Positions 54,494 through 63,371 of a stretch of 64,000 nt of DNA are shown piece by piece (position 1 is the first letter of the stretch; each line of letters opens with the position of its first letter). This DNA comes from Desulfurococcales archaeon (GTDB taxonomy: Archaea; Thermoproteota; Thermoprotei_A; Sulfolobales; NBVN01): assembly GCA_023255955.1 (NCBI GenBank), contig JAGDWD010000003.1:1-64000 (forward strand). Reading direction: 5' to 3'. Under the pieces are notes generated by a model. The model saw nothing but the letters and a program-made list of their open reading frames with translations. It searched no databases and had not been told where the DNA came from. A program made the position numbers and the translations under genes.

Positions 54494-55504
54494 TTGGTGG
54501 AATACCCGCAGGAGCGATCTAAGACTACTACGGTATATGCTGGCGTAACGTGGGACGACATAGTCGGTGCCGCAGCTCTCGCTATAGGGCTAAGCAAGAA
54601 AGGGTTTAGAGTCTACATAGACCTACCTGTTAAAGAGGAGTTCAACAACTTGAGGATTGTGAGGTCGTATGCCGTGGGGATCCAACCGAGAAACGGTGTG
54701 GTGTTCTCTAGCTCGACCTCCATGATATACAGTAAAGTCAAGAAGATGGGGTATGTATTCAGATACGATGAGAGTGGTAGAGGGGAGATCCTAATGAAGA
54801 TCAGCACAGTCAATTCCGTTGCTGAGGTAGTGAGGGAGTATCTAGCAACGATAAACGTGGACGTGGAGATACCTCAGCAGATTCTAGACGACATAATAGC
54901 TATGAATAATGGAGGAATAAACAAGCTCAGTAAAATTGGGAGAGTAATATACGGGATCCACAAAATCAAGAATAACGATAAGAACGTGAGGTTACTGCTC
55001 TATAACTACGCATACAACTCCATACTAACGAAAAACCTGAGATTACCTCAGGAGCTACTGACACTCTACAGTGAGTACGAGAAAGCACTGAAGATTGTTG
55101 AGGAGTTAGTAAAGGAGGGTAGGTACATGACTATAGAACCCTATAAGGTGGCCATCATATCATCTAAGTACAGCGATGAGTTCGTATCTAGCAACGTGGA
55201 GTATTTAAGGCCGTTCGTCTCGGATATACTTTCCCAACTCTGCCGGCAGAGCAATCCCGCGTTCGTAGTTTACGAGGATTACAGTAACGTCCATGAGGTG
55301 AGGGTGTGCGTTAAGTACTCTACCAGCATCGTTAAGGTCGTAGACTCGATACCTAAAGATCTTGTCGAGAAGCTTAACATCGTGACAGCACCTACATCAG
55401 TAACTATCGAGTTCCTCAACCCTCAGGAGGCTACATTAGATAATGCTTTAAACTTAGTGAACCAGATGATCTCAAAACTATCTTCAGGGACATCACGAGA
55501 GTGA
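54494..55504 (+). CDS. unknown protein with DHH-phosphoesterase-like N-terminus
   Basis: A 336-residue protein I cannot assign. The N-terminus TVYAGVTWDDIVGAAALAIG resembles the first motif of DHH-fold phosphoesterases (strand, Asp-rich turn, small-residue helix), but later DHH motifs are not recognisable, so any activity is doubtful. The rest alternates helices and strands (RLPQELLTLYSEYEKALKIV, VAIISSKYSDEFV). It starts at TTG 54494 (or GTG 54497) and overlaps the amidohydrolase gene by 4 bp, forming a three-gene operon with it and the E1-like gene. Confidence 0.6.
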   Translation: MVEYPQERSKTTTVYAGVTWDDIVGAAALAIGLSKKGFRVYIDLPVKEEFNNLRIVRSYAVGIQPRNGVVFSSSTSMIYSKVKKMGYVFRYDESGRGEILMKISTVNSVAEVVREYLATINVDVEIPQQILDDIIAMNNGGINKLSKIGRVIYGIHKIKNNDKNVRLLLYNYAYNSILTKNLRLPQELLTLYSEYEKALKIVEELVKEGRYMTIEPYKVAIISSKYSDEFVSSNVEYLRPFVSDILSQLCRQSNPAFVVYEDYSNVHEVRVCVKYSTSIVKVVDSIPKDLVEKLNIVTAPTSVTIEFLNPQEATLDNALNLVNQMISKLSSGTSRE

Positions 55505-57066
55505 AGAGTTTGTCCTGTAGAGCCGTCGCGGTCTTCGCTAGGAGGATCTACACCAGCTTCAAACCTCTGAAGGTTGTTGAGGCCTTAGTTCTACACTGTG
55601 GGAGGGTGATCTTCGCAGGGGATCGAGAGAAGGCTGTGAGAGTAGTTAGTGAGCTAGGAGGTGAAATTCTTGAGTACCCGGACTCCACCATCATACCCGG
55701 ACTCATCGACTCACATATCCATATGGAGTCTCTAGGGCTTTCTCTGAACTCTATAGACTTGAGGAACGTTAGCTCTATAGAGGAACTTAGAGAGGTGTTG
55801 AAAGAGGAAGCTGGGAGGAGTTCCGGATGGATCTTCGGTCGCGGCTGGGATCAGGAGAGGTTTAAGGAGGGTAGATTTCCCACGAGGCACGATATAGATG
55901 ATGTTCTTGGGGGTAGGCCCGCGATATTGGTTAGGGTCTGCGGTCACATGGCACTACTAAGTACTGCGGCTGCTAGGAACCTTAGGGTGGAGGAACTAGC
56001 TGGGGAGAGGGTTATTAGAGATAGCTCAGGGGAGTTTACCGGGCTTGTTGTGGAGGAGGGGGTCGACGTAGCTATGAGGCAGTTCTGGAGTATGGTGAGT
56101 GATGAGGAGTTTAGGAAATACCTAGTAAGTGCTTCTGAGCATGCTGTCCGCTACGGTATAACTACTCTCGGTCTCGCAGGTGCTTCTCTGAGGACCTTAA
56201 ACACCTTAGTAGCCCTATCCTCGGGGAAGGAGCTTAAATCTAAGGTTAGGGCATACCTAAACCTAGAAACATTTATGAAGCTGTCGGAGCTGGGTGTTAG
56301 AGCTCCGATAAGCTTCGGTAAGGTCAGGGTAGTAGGGGTTAAGCTCTTTGCTGACGGTTCTCTAGGTGCTAGGACAGCCTACCTCTCCGACCCGTACGAG
56401 GATCTCCCTGAAACTAGGGGTGTGAAGTTGTTGGATAGCTCAAGGATGGCTGAGGTCGTTACTTTAGCTGAGGGTCTGGGCTATCAAGTTGCTGTGCATG
56501 CTATAGGGGATGCTGCTCTAGATGTGGTGCTGGAGGGTTATAGAGGTGCTAGAGGGAGGCACAGAATAGAGCACCTATCTGTTGTGAGGGATGACCAGCT
56601 TAGTAGACTTCAGGAGGTTGGGGTAGTGGGGGTGGTACAGCCACACTTCGTGCTCTCTGACTGGTGGGTAGTGAGGAGGGTTGGGGTAGGAAGGTCTAGC
56701 TGGGTCTACAGGTTTAAGACTCTAAGCAAGTTCATCCCGATATCTCTATCGACAGACGCGCCAGTAGAGCCTATAGATCCCTGGGAGAACATATATGCTG
56801 CTGTGACTAGAGGTGAGAACGAGGGGGTTGAACTAGCTAGGTACACCGAGAACGAAAAGTTAACCATAGCTGAAGCTCTCCACTACTACACCTACGGCTC
56901 TGCTTACGCACTCAGGGAGGAGGAGAACTTAGGGAAGCTTGAGCCAGGCTATCAAGCTGATATGGTGGTCCTAGCTGATGACCCGCTTATCCTCCCGGTC
57001 GATGATTTGAGGAAGATTAAGGTACTTGAGGTATTTGTCGATGGAGATAGGGTATATCCAGGATAG
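55501..57066 (+). CDS. amidohydrolase family protein (YtcJ-like)
   Basis: A 521-residue metal-dependent hydrolase of the COG1574/YtcJ group. Motifs are IIPGLIDSHIHMESLGLSLN (HxH), GWIFGRGWDQERFKEGRFPT, VCGHMALLSTAAARNL, KLFADGSLGARTAYL, VAVHAIGDAALDVVLE, RHRIEHLSVV, and LSTDAPVEPIDPWENIYAAV with the metal Asp. The substrate of such proteins is mostly unknown. Start GTG 55501; the 3' end overlaps the E1-like gene. Confidence 0.88.
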   Translation: MKSLSCRAVAVFARRIYTSFKPLKVVEALVLHCGRVIFAGDREKAVRVVSELGGEILEYPDSTIIPGLIDSHIHMESLGLSLNSIDLRNVSSIEELREVLKEEAGRSSGWIFGRGWDQERFKEGRFPTRHDIDDVLGGRPAILVRVCGHMALLSTAAARNLRVEELAGERVIRDSSGEFTGLVVEEGVDVAMRQFWSMVSDEEFRKYLVSASEHAVRYGITTLGLAGASLRTLNTLVALSSGKELKSKVRAYLNLETFMKLSELGVRAPISFGKVRVVGVKLFADGSLGARTAYLSDPYEDLPETRGVKLLDSSRMAEVVTLAEGLGYQVAVHAIGDAALDVVLEGYRGARGRHRIEHLSVVRDDQLSRLQEVGVVGVVQPHFVLSDWWVVRRVGVGRSSWVYRFKTLSKFIPISLSTDAPVEPIDPWENIYAAVTRGENEGVELARYTENEKLTIAEALHYYTYGSAYALREEENLGKLEPGYQADMVVLADDPLILPVDDLRKIKVLEVFVDGDRVYPG

Positions 57067-57772
57067 GTACTCCAGACAGCTACCGCTAATAGGGCTGGAA
57101 GGTCAACTTAAGCTACTTAAGTCCACAGCACTCGTGGTTGGGGCTGGTGGGCTGGGGAGCCCCACACTCCTCTATCTAGTAGCGGCAGGTGTTGGTAGGG
57201 TCATAGTAGTCGATAAAGGGTACGTAGACCTTCCAGATCTCAACAGGCAAGTACTGTATACTGAGAGAGATATAGGTAAGCCTAAGGCTCTCGCAGCACA
57301 GGAGAGATTGCGGGAGTTAAGTAGCTCCACAACTATTATCGGGTACGTAATGGACGTACAGAACACCGACTTCGAGAAACTTGTAGCAGAGGCTGACGTA
57401 GTTATTGACTGCCTCGACAACTGGCCGGCTAGGGCAGTACTCAACGAGCTCGCTGTGAAGCACTCAAAGGTCTTAGTCCACGCCGGTATACATAGCTACT
57501 ACGGCCAGGCAACGACCGTGATTCCCGGCCAAACACCGTGCCTTAATTGCATAGTGACTAGACCTGCTGAGAGAGGAGAGCAGATACCTGTCATTGGGTA
57601 CACACCGGCTGTTTTAGGAGCTATAGAGGTCGCTGAGGCTCTCCGAGTACTCCTCGGGGAAAGACCGGCTTTAGCTGGTGAGCTTCTAATAGTCGATTTG
57701 AGGAACATGGAGTTCAGTAAGGTGAAGATAAGTAGGAGGATTGATTGTCCCGTATGTAGCTACCGGGGGTAG
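57041..57772 (+). CDS. E1-like ThiF/MoeB/UbaA adenylyltransferase
   Basis: A ~243-residue enzyme that adenylates the C-terminal glycine of a ubiquitin-like sulfur carrier (MoaD/ThiS/SAMP). It has DRYSRQLPLIGLEGQ, the nucleotide loop VVGAGGLGSPTLLYLVAAG, VDLPDLNRQVLY with the Arg finger, VVIDCLDNWPARAVLNEL, and zinc pairs CLNC and CPVC. ATG 57041 with GAGGT seven bases upstream is preferred over 57026. Third gene of the operon; it may serve molybdopterin or thiolated-tRNA synthesis. Confidence 0.9.
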   Translation: MEIGYIQDRYSRQLPLIGLEGQLKLLKSTALVVGAGGLGSPTLLYLVAAGVGRVIVVDKGYVDLPDLNRQVLYTERDIGKPKALAAQERLRELSSSTTIIGYVMDVQNTDFEKLVAEADVVIDCLDNWPARAVLNELAVKHSKVLVHAGIHSYYGQATTVIPGQTPCLNCIVTRPAERGEQIPVIGYTPAVLGAIEVAEALRVLLGERPALAGELLIVDLRNMEFSKVKISRRIDCPVCSYRG

Positions 57773-57789
57773 TTCTTAGGTATAAGTAG

Positions 57790-58078
57790 CCTACTACCAG
57801 TACTACATGTCCATACCCGGGACGCCCATAGCCCAGATTTCTATCTAAGTTAGAGCACACTACCCTATAGTTAGCTCTCTATGAGGACCTCATCTTGGGC
57901 TATAGGTCGTCCCATATTTTGGGTTACCTACGTTGCCGATATACACGTACTCCACCTCGGACTCCACTGCTACATCTCTTATTTCCAGTAGCTTCTCTAG
58001 TAGTGTAAGCATCTCTATCCACCTATCTATGTGCTAGGTAGTGCCCGTTTATGTGGGGTATTAACCTCATAGAGACTG
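57790..58078 (-). pseudogene. decayed AmrS-type radical SAM gene (C-terminal remnant)
   Basis: Minus-strand frames in this 417-bp gap read, in order, LIPHINGHYLAHR (about 58022-58072), EMLTLLEKLLEIRDVAVESE then VEYVYIGNVGNPKYGTTYSP (57893-58020), and RANYRVVCSNLDRNLGYG (57830-57885). These match consecutive parts of the C-terminus of AmmeMemoRadiSam-type radical SAM proteins (PxHxxxxxPxY, TLxxAxEIAxxxGLxYVYIGN, TYCPxCG, YxVxxxxLD). Stops and frame changes separate them and the zinc cysteines of CPxCG are lost. The radical SAM core is missing. It is a degraded gene. Confidence 0.65.
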
Positions 58079-58189
58079 GTCTTTCTCACGAAGAGAATGA
58101 GGCAACTTATTCTAGTATGTCTAAATATTATACTCAGGAAACTGGTCTGGCTACGAAGATAAAGCTATCTACAAGTACTAGAAGTACCG

Positions 58190-58423
58190 TCAGCTCGAAG
58201 ACTCCTCTTTCCTCTCCTTGGATACTTCCTTGATGTTCTGGCACTTAAGTCTCTTCAGGAAATCGTCGACCTGGTCTAGAGGTATCTTAATTGTGTATAG
58301 ATACCTTTTAGTCCTAGCCTTAATCTTGGCTATACCTTCCTTCGGCTTCCTGACGACCCTACACTCACTAGCCTTCTCCGATATCTTAATGAACTCCTCC
58401 TGGCTTCTCACTTCTATGGGCAT
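58190..58423 (-). CDS. rpl38e: 50S ribosomal protein L38e
   Basis: A 77-residue protein matching archaeal/eukaryotic L38e: SQEEFIKISEKASECRVVRK, IAKIKARTKRYLYTIKIPLD and FLKRLKC. L38e is found in Thermoproteota and eukaryotes but not in most other archaea, so it supports the placement. Start ATG 58423, with GGGGTAGGGAGC just upstream and a TATA-like ACTTAAAAGC about 44 bp away. Monocistronic. Confidence 0.85.
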   Translation of the reverse strand: MPIEVRSQEEFIKISEKASECRVVRKPKEGIAKIKARTKRYLYTIKIPLDQVDDFLKRLKCQNIKEVSKERKEESSS

Positions 58424-58598
58424 GCTCCCTACCCCTACTTCGCTATCTACTTCGATATGAGCTTTTAAGTTTTCAGTTTGGTATGTTGAGACATGGTATG
58501 CCTATGGTGAGGTCTATCCCATAACCCTAGGTAGAGGACTTTCGGTCGTAAAGATAAGTTTATATTTTCGGACTAAGTAATACCCTACGTCTATGTAG

Positions 58599-59849
58599 GT
58601 GTTAGATTTGGGTCTGGTAAACTTAGGTAGGTATGTTAATGAGGCTGTTAAGCTCCTCATCGATATGGTGTCCATCCCTACTGTGAACCCTCCGGGAGAT
58701 CATTACGTAGAGTTCGCTGAGTATGCTAAGAACGTCCTTGAGGGTATGGGTTTCGAGGTCTCTCTAGTAGAGGTCCCGGAGAGCTTTCTAGATCAGTACT
58801 ACCCGTACGCACCGGCTCATAGGGGGTACCCCAGGTACATAGTCTACGCTAGGCTTGGTAGTGGAAGACCTATCCTCCACTTCAATGGTCACTACGATGT
58901 AGTCCCTGCTGGTAGTGGGTGGACTAAAGAGCCGTTCAAGCCGGTGATTGAGGATGGGAGGATCTATGGAAGGGGTACTACAGACATGAAGGGAGGTATA
59001 GCGACGTTCATAGCGGCAGTTAAGTCATTACTTGATGAAGGTGTTGCCCTCAAAGGGACTTTAGAGGTGGCTTTAGTACCTGATGAGGAAGCTGGTGGTG
59101 CCGGTACAAGGTACTTTGCTGTGAGGAGGTTCTCAGTTCCAGACTACGTAGTGATCGGGGAGCCCTCGACGAGTAGTGTTGTCAGTATAGGTCATAAGGG
59201 GATGGTGAGGGGTATCGTCAAGGTCTTCGGTAGGCAGGTACATGGGAGCGTTCCTTGGTTAGGTGATAACGCCTTCATCAAAGCTGCTAGAGTAGCTCTG
59301 AGGTTCCTAGAACTCTACGAGCCCGTACTCAAGAGTAGGAGGACCTCAGCTCCTGTAATCTATGAGGAGGGGGTCCACCCAACCATAAATATCGGTGGTT
59401 ACGCTGAGTCCACATCGAGAAAGGACAATATCGTTCCGGGAGAGTTTAGGTTCAGTATTGATAGGAGGGTCATCCCCGAGGAAAACATAGACTCCGTAGT
59501 TGAGGAGATGCGCGAGCTTTTCAGTAGGGTTAGTAGCGAGGTCGGTGCCTCACTAAGCTTTGATGTGTTAAGTAAGGTGGAGCCTTCGATAACCCCGGCA
59601 AGCTCGTTGCTGGTTAAGACTCTCGAGGCATGCATATCTGAGGAGCTGTCCGCGGACCCGAAGGTGTTCATATCTCTCGGCCGGAACGACTCCGTATACT
59701 ACACGAACATGTTGGGCTCTCACGCTGTGAGTTACGGTCCTGGAGTGGAGGATGTTGCCCATGTACCGGATGAATACACGACCATAGAGGAGATAGAGAG
59801 GGCTCTAAAGGTCTACAGATGCGGAGTTAGAAGGCTCCTCTCAGCATGA
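58599..59849 (+). CDS. M20 family metallopeptidase (ArgE/DapE-like)
   Basis: A 416-residue dizinc hydrolase related to acetylornithine deacetylase/succinyl-diaminopimelate desuccinylase and carboxypeptidases. Motifs are HFNGHYDVVPAGSGW (His ligand), GRGTTDMKGGIATFIAAVKS (bridging Asp), VALVPDEEAGGAGTRYF (catalytic Glu pair), VVIGEPSTS (Asp/Glu ligand) and GPGVEDVAHVPDEYTTIEEI (His). A dimerisation domain spans about 195-310. Substrate unknown. Start GTG 58599 follows a TATA box (AAGTTTATATTTTC, 58556-58569). Confidence 0.9.
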   Translation: MLDLGLVNLGRYVNEAVKLLIDMVSIPTVNPPGDHYVEFAEYAKNVLEGMGFEVSLVEVPESFLDQYYPYAPAHRGYPRYIVYARLGSGRPILHFNGHYDVVPAGSGWTKEPFKPVIEDGRIYGRGTTDMKGGIATFIAAVKSLLDEGVALKGTLEVALVPDEEAGGAGTRYFAVRRFSVPDYVVIGEPSTSSVVSIGHKGMVRGIVKVFGRQVHGSVPWLGDNAFIKAARVALRFLELYEPVLKSRRTSAPVIYEEGVHPTINIGGYAESTSRKDNIVPGEFRFSIDRRVIPEENIDSVVEEMRELFSRVSSEVGASLSFDVLSKVEPSITPASSLLVKTLEACISEELSADPKVFISLGRNDSVYYTNMLGSHAVSYGPGVEDVAHVPDEYTTIEEIERALKVYRCGVRRLLSA

Positions 59850-59896
59850 TCCGCATGGGATGCTTTACAAGTAGCGGTCTCAACTAGATAGAGTCC

Positions 59897-60853
59897 CTAC
59901 CTCAAGTGATACACATCTCCAGCATCGATGTGGTGTTTCAACCCACTACTCAACACTACCAGCCTCCCAAGCTTATCCAGAGATATAGCCTCCCCAACAA
60001 TTTCTTTCCCATCTACAGTCACGACCCGTACGGTCCTACCGATCGTAGCTGACAGCTCAAGCCATTGGGCAGTGATCTTCCCAACTTCACCTACCGATAA
60101 GTAGTTATAGTACGATCTGAGTCTCGCTAGTATAACAGCCAGTAACGTAGCTCTAGGTACTGGCCGACCGGTGAGTTGGTGAAGTGTTGCTGCCGTGCTT
60201 CTCAGTTCCTCAGGGATCTCATTGTTCGCGTTAATACCCACACCTACGAGCAGGAACTTAATCTTATCGGCCTCCGCCTCCCCCTCTACGAGAATCCCGG
60301 AAACCTTCCTGTCACCCACGAGCACGTCGTTAGGCCACTTAACTCTAGCTTCAAGTCCTAGGACAGCTGTTACAGCCTCTGCTACTGAGACCCCCGCAGC
60401 GAGGCTGAGGACATGGAGAGGGCCGGAGAAATCGGGCCTCACAACTACTGTGAACCAGAGACCACCTGGAGGTGCGAACCATCTCCTCCCTAACCTCCCC
60501 CTACCAGACCTCATCTCACCGCAGACTACGGTAGTCCAGTTAGTAGCGTCGGAGTGTGCTAGCTCTCTAGCTATGTCTTGAGATGATCTATCACAACTCT
60601 CGAAGTACGTGACGTTCGCCTCTACGCGGTTAAGGGTGAGGAGATCCCGAATTTTCTGTAGTTCATCTAGCATCGGTATACGATAGCCTAGTCCGGGCCT
60701 GGCCTCGACAGGGATCCCCCAGCTTCTGAGACTGTCTATGACCTTATGGATATAGGCCCTCGAGATTCCTAGCTCCGTAGCTAGACTCTCACCACTTACG
60801 TAGCTCCCCGTGCGTAGTCTTGCTAAAACCGAGAGAGCCCTCCTACCTAGCAT
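59897..60853 (-). CDS. birA: biotin-protein ligase/biotin operon regulator BirA
   Basis: A ~318-residue bifunctional BirA. An N-terminal winged helix (SYVSGESLATELGISRAYIH, KVIDSLRSWGIPVEARPGLG) is followed by the ligase domain with SGRGRLGRRWFAPPGGLWFT (biotinyl-AMP loop), VKWPNDVLVGDRKVSGILVE and VGVGINANNEIP, and the small C-terminal SH3-like domain. It biotinylates carboxylase carrier proteins and could repress biotin genes. ATG 60853 lies 26 bp from a TATA element, so it is probably leaderless. Divergent from bioY. Confidence 0.93.
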   Translation of the reverse strand: MLGRRALSVLARLRTGSYVSGESLATELGISRAYIHKVIDSLRSWGIPVEARPGLGYRIPMLDELQKIRDLLTLNRVEANVTYFESCDRSSQDIARELAHSDATNWTTVVCGEMRSGRGRLGRRWFAPPGGLWFTVVVRPDFSGPLHVLSLAAGVSVAEAVTAVLGLEARVKWPNDVLVGDRKVSGILVEGEAEADKIKFLLVGVGINANNEIPEELRSTAATLHQLTGRPVPRATLLAVILARLRSYYNYLSVGEVGKITAQWLELSATIGRTVRVVTVDGKEIVGEAISLDKLGRLVVLSSGLKHHIDAGDVYHLR

Positions 60854-60872
60854 CACATTACTGTTAACCTAA

Positions 60873-60884
60873 ACTTTTTAAATC
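60873..60884. promoter_or_regulatory. shared AT-rich promoter element between birA and bioY
   Basis: ACTTTTTAAATC can act as a TATA box in both directions. It is centred 26 bp before the birA ATG on the minus strand and would start plus-strand transcription near 60905, before bioY. Divergent genes of one pathway with BirA carrying an HTH makes this a likely autoregulated control site. Confidence 0.5.
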
Positions 60885-60946
60885 TTAATCTGGCACTGGG
60901 TTTACGGTGTAATCAGCTGAGGAAGATCCCCGATTACGTACTGATA

Positions 60947-61570
60947 GTGTTCACTGTATCGGCGATAGCGCTCGGGGCTTGGATCAGATTCAATATCGGT
61001 CCCATACCCTACACAATGCAGAATTTCGGGGTTGTCCTAGCGTCCCTACTTCTAGACCCTAAGAGAGCTGTTACTGCTATAGCCCTATACTTAGCTATGA
61101 TAGCTATAGGAGTACCGGTTACTGCCGGTTCAGCACTCGGACCGTACGCGCTTCTGGGTTATACAGCTGGGTATCTATGGGGGTTCTTAGTGTCAGCACC
61201 TCTAGTCTCAGTATTGGTGAGAATATATCTGAGAGCTAGAAATAAGTGCCTAGACCGTCTAAAGCCCGGCGATGTGGCTATGTCAGTAATTCTTGTTACG
61301 ATTGGCATGCTCCCGACCTACCTGCTAGGTTACATCGTCTTCAGGTACTATGCCCTGTTAACACCCCAGCTACTTAATTGGGCTACCGCCGCAGCTACCT
61401 TTGCTGGGTTTTATGGTGGTAGGGAGCTGGCTTTACTTACTGCCTCGGTCCTCCTATTTCTACCGCAGGACGTGCTAGTAGATCATTTACTAGCTGTTTT
61501 GGTAGCTGGTAAGGTTTGCTCGTATCTTGAGTCTAAGGGTGTCCTGGCTGGCGAGTGCTGTAATCGTTAG
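60947..61570 (+). CDS. bioY: biotin transporter substrate-binding component BioY
   Basis: A ~207-residue, about six-helix S component of the energy-coupling-factor biotin importer. It has GAWIRFNIGPIPYTMQNFGV, LASLLLDPKRAVTAIALYLA and GVPVTAGSALGPYALLGYTA, the BioY signature region. GTG 60947 is the first canonical start; the in-frame codons from 60917 (LRKIPDYVLI) would complete the first helix but start with CTG, so the true N-terminus is uncertain. It overlaps the ATPase gene. Confidence 0.9.
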   Translation: MFTVSAIALGAWIRFNIGPIPYTMQNFGVVLASLLLDPKRAVTAIALYLAMIAIGVPVTAGSALGPYALLGYTAGYLWGFLVSAPLVSVLVRIYLRARNKCLDRLKPGDVAMSVILVTIGMLPTYLLGYIVFRYYALLTPQLLNWATAAATFAGFYGGRELALLTASVLLFLPQDVLVDHLLAVLVAGKVCSYLESKGVLAGECCNR

Positions 61571-62768
61571 GAATCTCTCAGTAGGTATTCGAGGGATGGG
61601 AATCCTCGACAACGTCAGCTTCGAGGCGGATCCAGGTACTATCTGGTTAGTGTACGGTGACTGCGGAACTGGGAAGACCACTCTAGCTAGGGTTCTCTCA
61701 GGAGCTATACCTGCTATATATAGAGGATTCGAGGTTCAGGGAGATGTCTACGTGTTCGGGTATAGACCTTCTGAGGCTTTGAGTAGGGGCATCACGATGT
61801 ACGTACCGCAAGACATATCACTCACATCTATAACTACGTCAGCATCTGAGGAGCTCGAGGCTCTAGGGCTCGGTAATAGGGTTACTGAATTACGGGGGGC
61901 TGTCGGGGAGCTAGCCGACCGGAGATTTACGTCGCTATCAGCTGGTGAGAGGTATGGTGTGCTCTCGGTAATGGCGGCATTACTCGGTAAGAAACTCATA
62001 CTACTCGACGAGCCCTCCAGCTATCTGGATCCTGAGTCGCTTAGTGATGTCCTCGATGTTTTGAGGAGCTATGCTGAGAAGTCGGGTTCCACCATCATCG
62101 TCTTCGACCACGATCCCCAACCCTATCACGGTAAGGTAGATGGTGCTATGGATCTAGGTAGGAGGACTCGGTGCTTCCCTCCAGCAGATTTAGTAGTTAA
62201 GCGCCGCGTACCGGGTGATCTGCTACTTGATGCTCACGAAGTTAGCCGCAGATTCGGTGGTAGGAGCCTCTTCTCTAATGTGTGTTTGAGGGTGTATGCG
62301 GGGAGTGTAACAGCTGTTGTAGGGCCTAACAGTTCCGGGAAGACTACTCTCTTGAAGATTCTGCTGGGCTTAACTAGGAGTTCGGGAGGTGTAATACGGA
62401 GGTACTATAGGAGGGCTTTCTACTTACCTCAACTCTCAAGCTACTGGATTCTCACAGACACCTACGGAGCTTTAAGGAAGCTCGGTTGCTTACCTTCTGT
62501 GGTGGCTGCGGCAGGGATTTCCGGGCTCGACACCAGCTCTCTTAGTTTAGGTGAGGTTAGAAGGTTATCTATATATGCTGGTGTTTACGGAGAGAGTGAT
62601 CTAGTAGTCATAGACGAACTGTCCCTCGGTATGGACCCCGCATCCCTTAAATGCGTTAAGGATGTCCTCGACGATGCTAGGGAGATGGGTAAGGCCGTGG
62701 TCTTCGCAACACACAGCGAGTATGTAGCAAGATACGTCGACCCAGACAATGTGGTTAGGTTGGGGTGA
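61539..62768 (+). CDS. ECF transporter ATPase with two fused ABC domains
   Basis: A ~409-residue protein holding two nucleotide-binding domains. Domain 1: Walker A YGDCGTGKTTLARVL, signature SLSAGERYGVLSVMAAL, Walker B LILLDEPSSYLDPES, switch FDHDP. Domain 2: Walker A GPNSSGKTTLLKIL, signature SLGEVRRLSIYAGV, Walker B LVVIDELSLGMDP, switch ATHSE. Usually EcfA and EcfA' are separate; here they are one chain. It energises BioY with EcfT. Start is ambiguous (TTG 61527 or GTG 61539), both inside bioY. Confidence 0.88.
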   Translation: MSWLASAVIVRNLSVGIRGMGILDNVSFEADPGTIWLVYGDCGTGKTTLARVLSGAIPAIYRGFEVQGDVYVFGYRPSEALSRGITMYVPQDISLTSITTSASEELEALGLGNRVTELRGAVGELADRRFTSLSAGERYGVLSVMAALLGKKLILLDEPSSYLDPESLSDVLDVLRSYAEKSGSTIIVFDHDPQPYHGKVDGAMDLGRRTRCFPPADLVVKRRVPGDLLLDAHEVSRRFGGRSLFSNVCLRVYAGSVTAVVGPNSSGKTTLLKILLGLTRSSGGVIRRYYRRAFYLPQLSSYWILTDTYGALRKLGCLPSVVAAAGISGLDTSSLSLGEVRRLSIYAGVYGESDLVVIDELSLGMDPASLKCVKDVLDDAREMGKAVVFATHSEYVARYVDPDNVVRLG

Positions 62769-63352
62769 GGAGGTTGGCTACGGAAGTTTGTAGGAAGTTG
62801 TTGAGTAGGGTCAGCCTGCTAGTACTAACTATCTTATTTATGGCCGTACTTATCTTAGCTGATGTCTCGGTAGTAGTCCCATCGCTACTGCTTTGCTGCC
62901 TATCCTTCCTTCTCGGTCGGGAAGTTGTAGCTAGAACAGCTAAAGCTGCTACTGTGTTTACCGTGTCTTTCTTCGCTCTGTCATCGCTATCTCAAATACT
63001 CGTGTTGGGACAGCCTTATGTTCTAGGTAACGCAATAATGTCTGCTAAGATGTTCTCCCTGGCTTTAGGCTCTGTAGCTATAGCAGGTAACGTCTACAGG
63101 TATCTACTACGTAGAGCCTACTCAAACTGGCAGATACTCTCACTATTTCTAGCTATGAGAAGCCTTACCGAGAGTTTTCTAGCACTCTCGGAAACCCTAG
63201 AAGCAATCAGAGTAAACTACGGTTACAGCAAGAGAAATCCTCTGTCTATGATTAAGCTGGTAGCTAGTACCGCCCCACTCCTACTGTTAGATATAGTACT
63301 AAGGAGATTCGAGGCCATAATCACTATGCTTCCAGGAAGTAAAAATAGGTAG
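62765..63352 (+). CDS. ECF transporter transmembrane component EcfT
   Basis: A 195-residue integral membrane protein with about four to five helices (SLLVLTILFMAVLILADVSV, FTVSFFALSSLSQILVLGQ) and a cytoplasmic coupling segment at the C-terminus (ALSETLEAIRVNYGYSKRNP). It is shorter than most EcfT proteins (~250 aa), but its position after BioY and the ATPase identifies it. The GTG start overlaps the ATPase stop by 4 bp. Confidence 0.8.
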   Translation: MRRLATEVCRKLLSRVSLLVLTILFMAVLILADVSVVVPSLLLCCLSFLLGREVVARTAKAATVFTVSFFALSSLSQILVLGQPYVLGNAIMSAKMFSLALGSVAIAGNVYRYLLRRAYSNWQILSLFLAMRSLTESFLALSETLEAIRVNYGYSKRNPLSMIKLVASTAPLLLLDIVLRRFEAIITMLPGSKNR

Positions 63353-63371
63353 AAATCCTCTGTACACGTCT

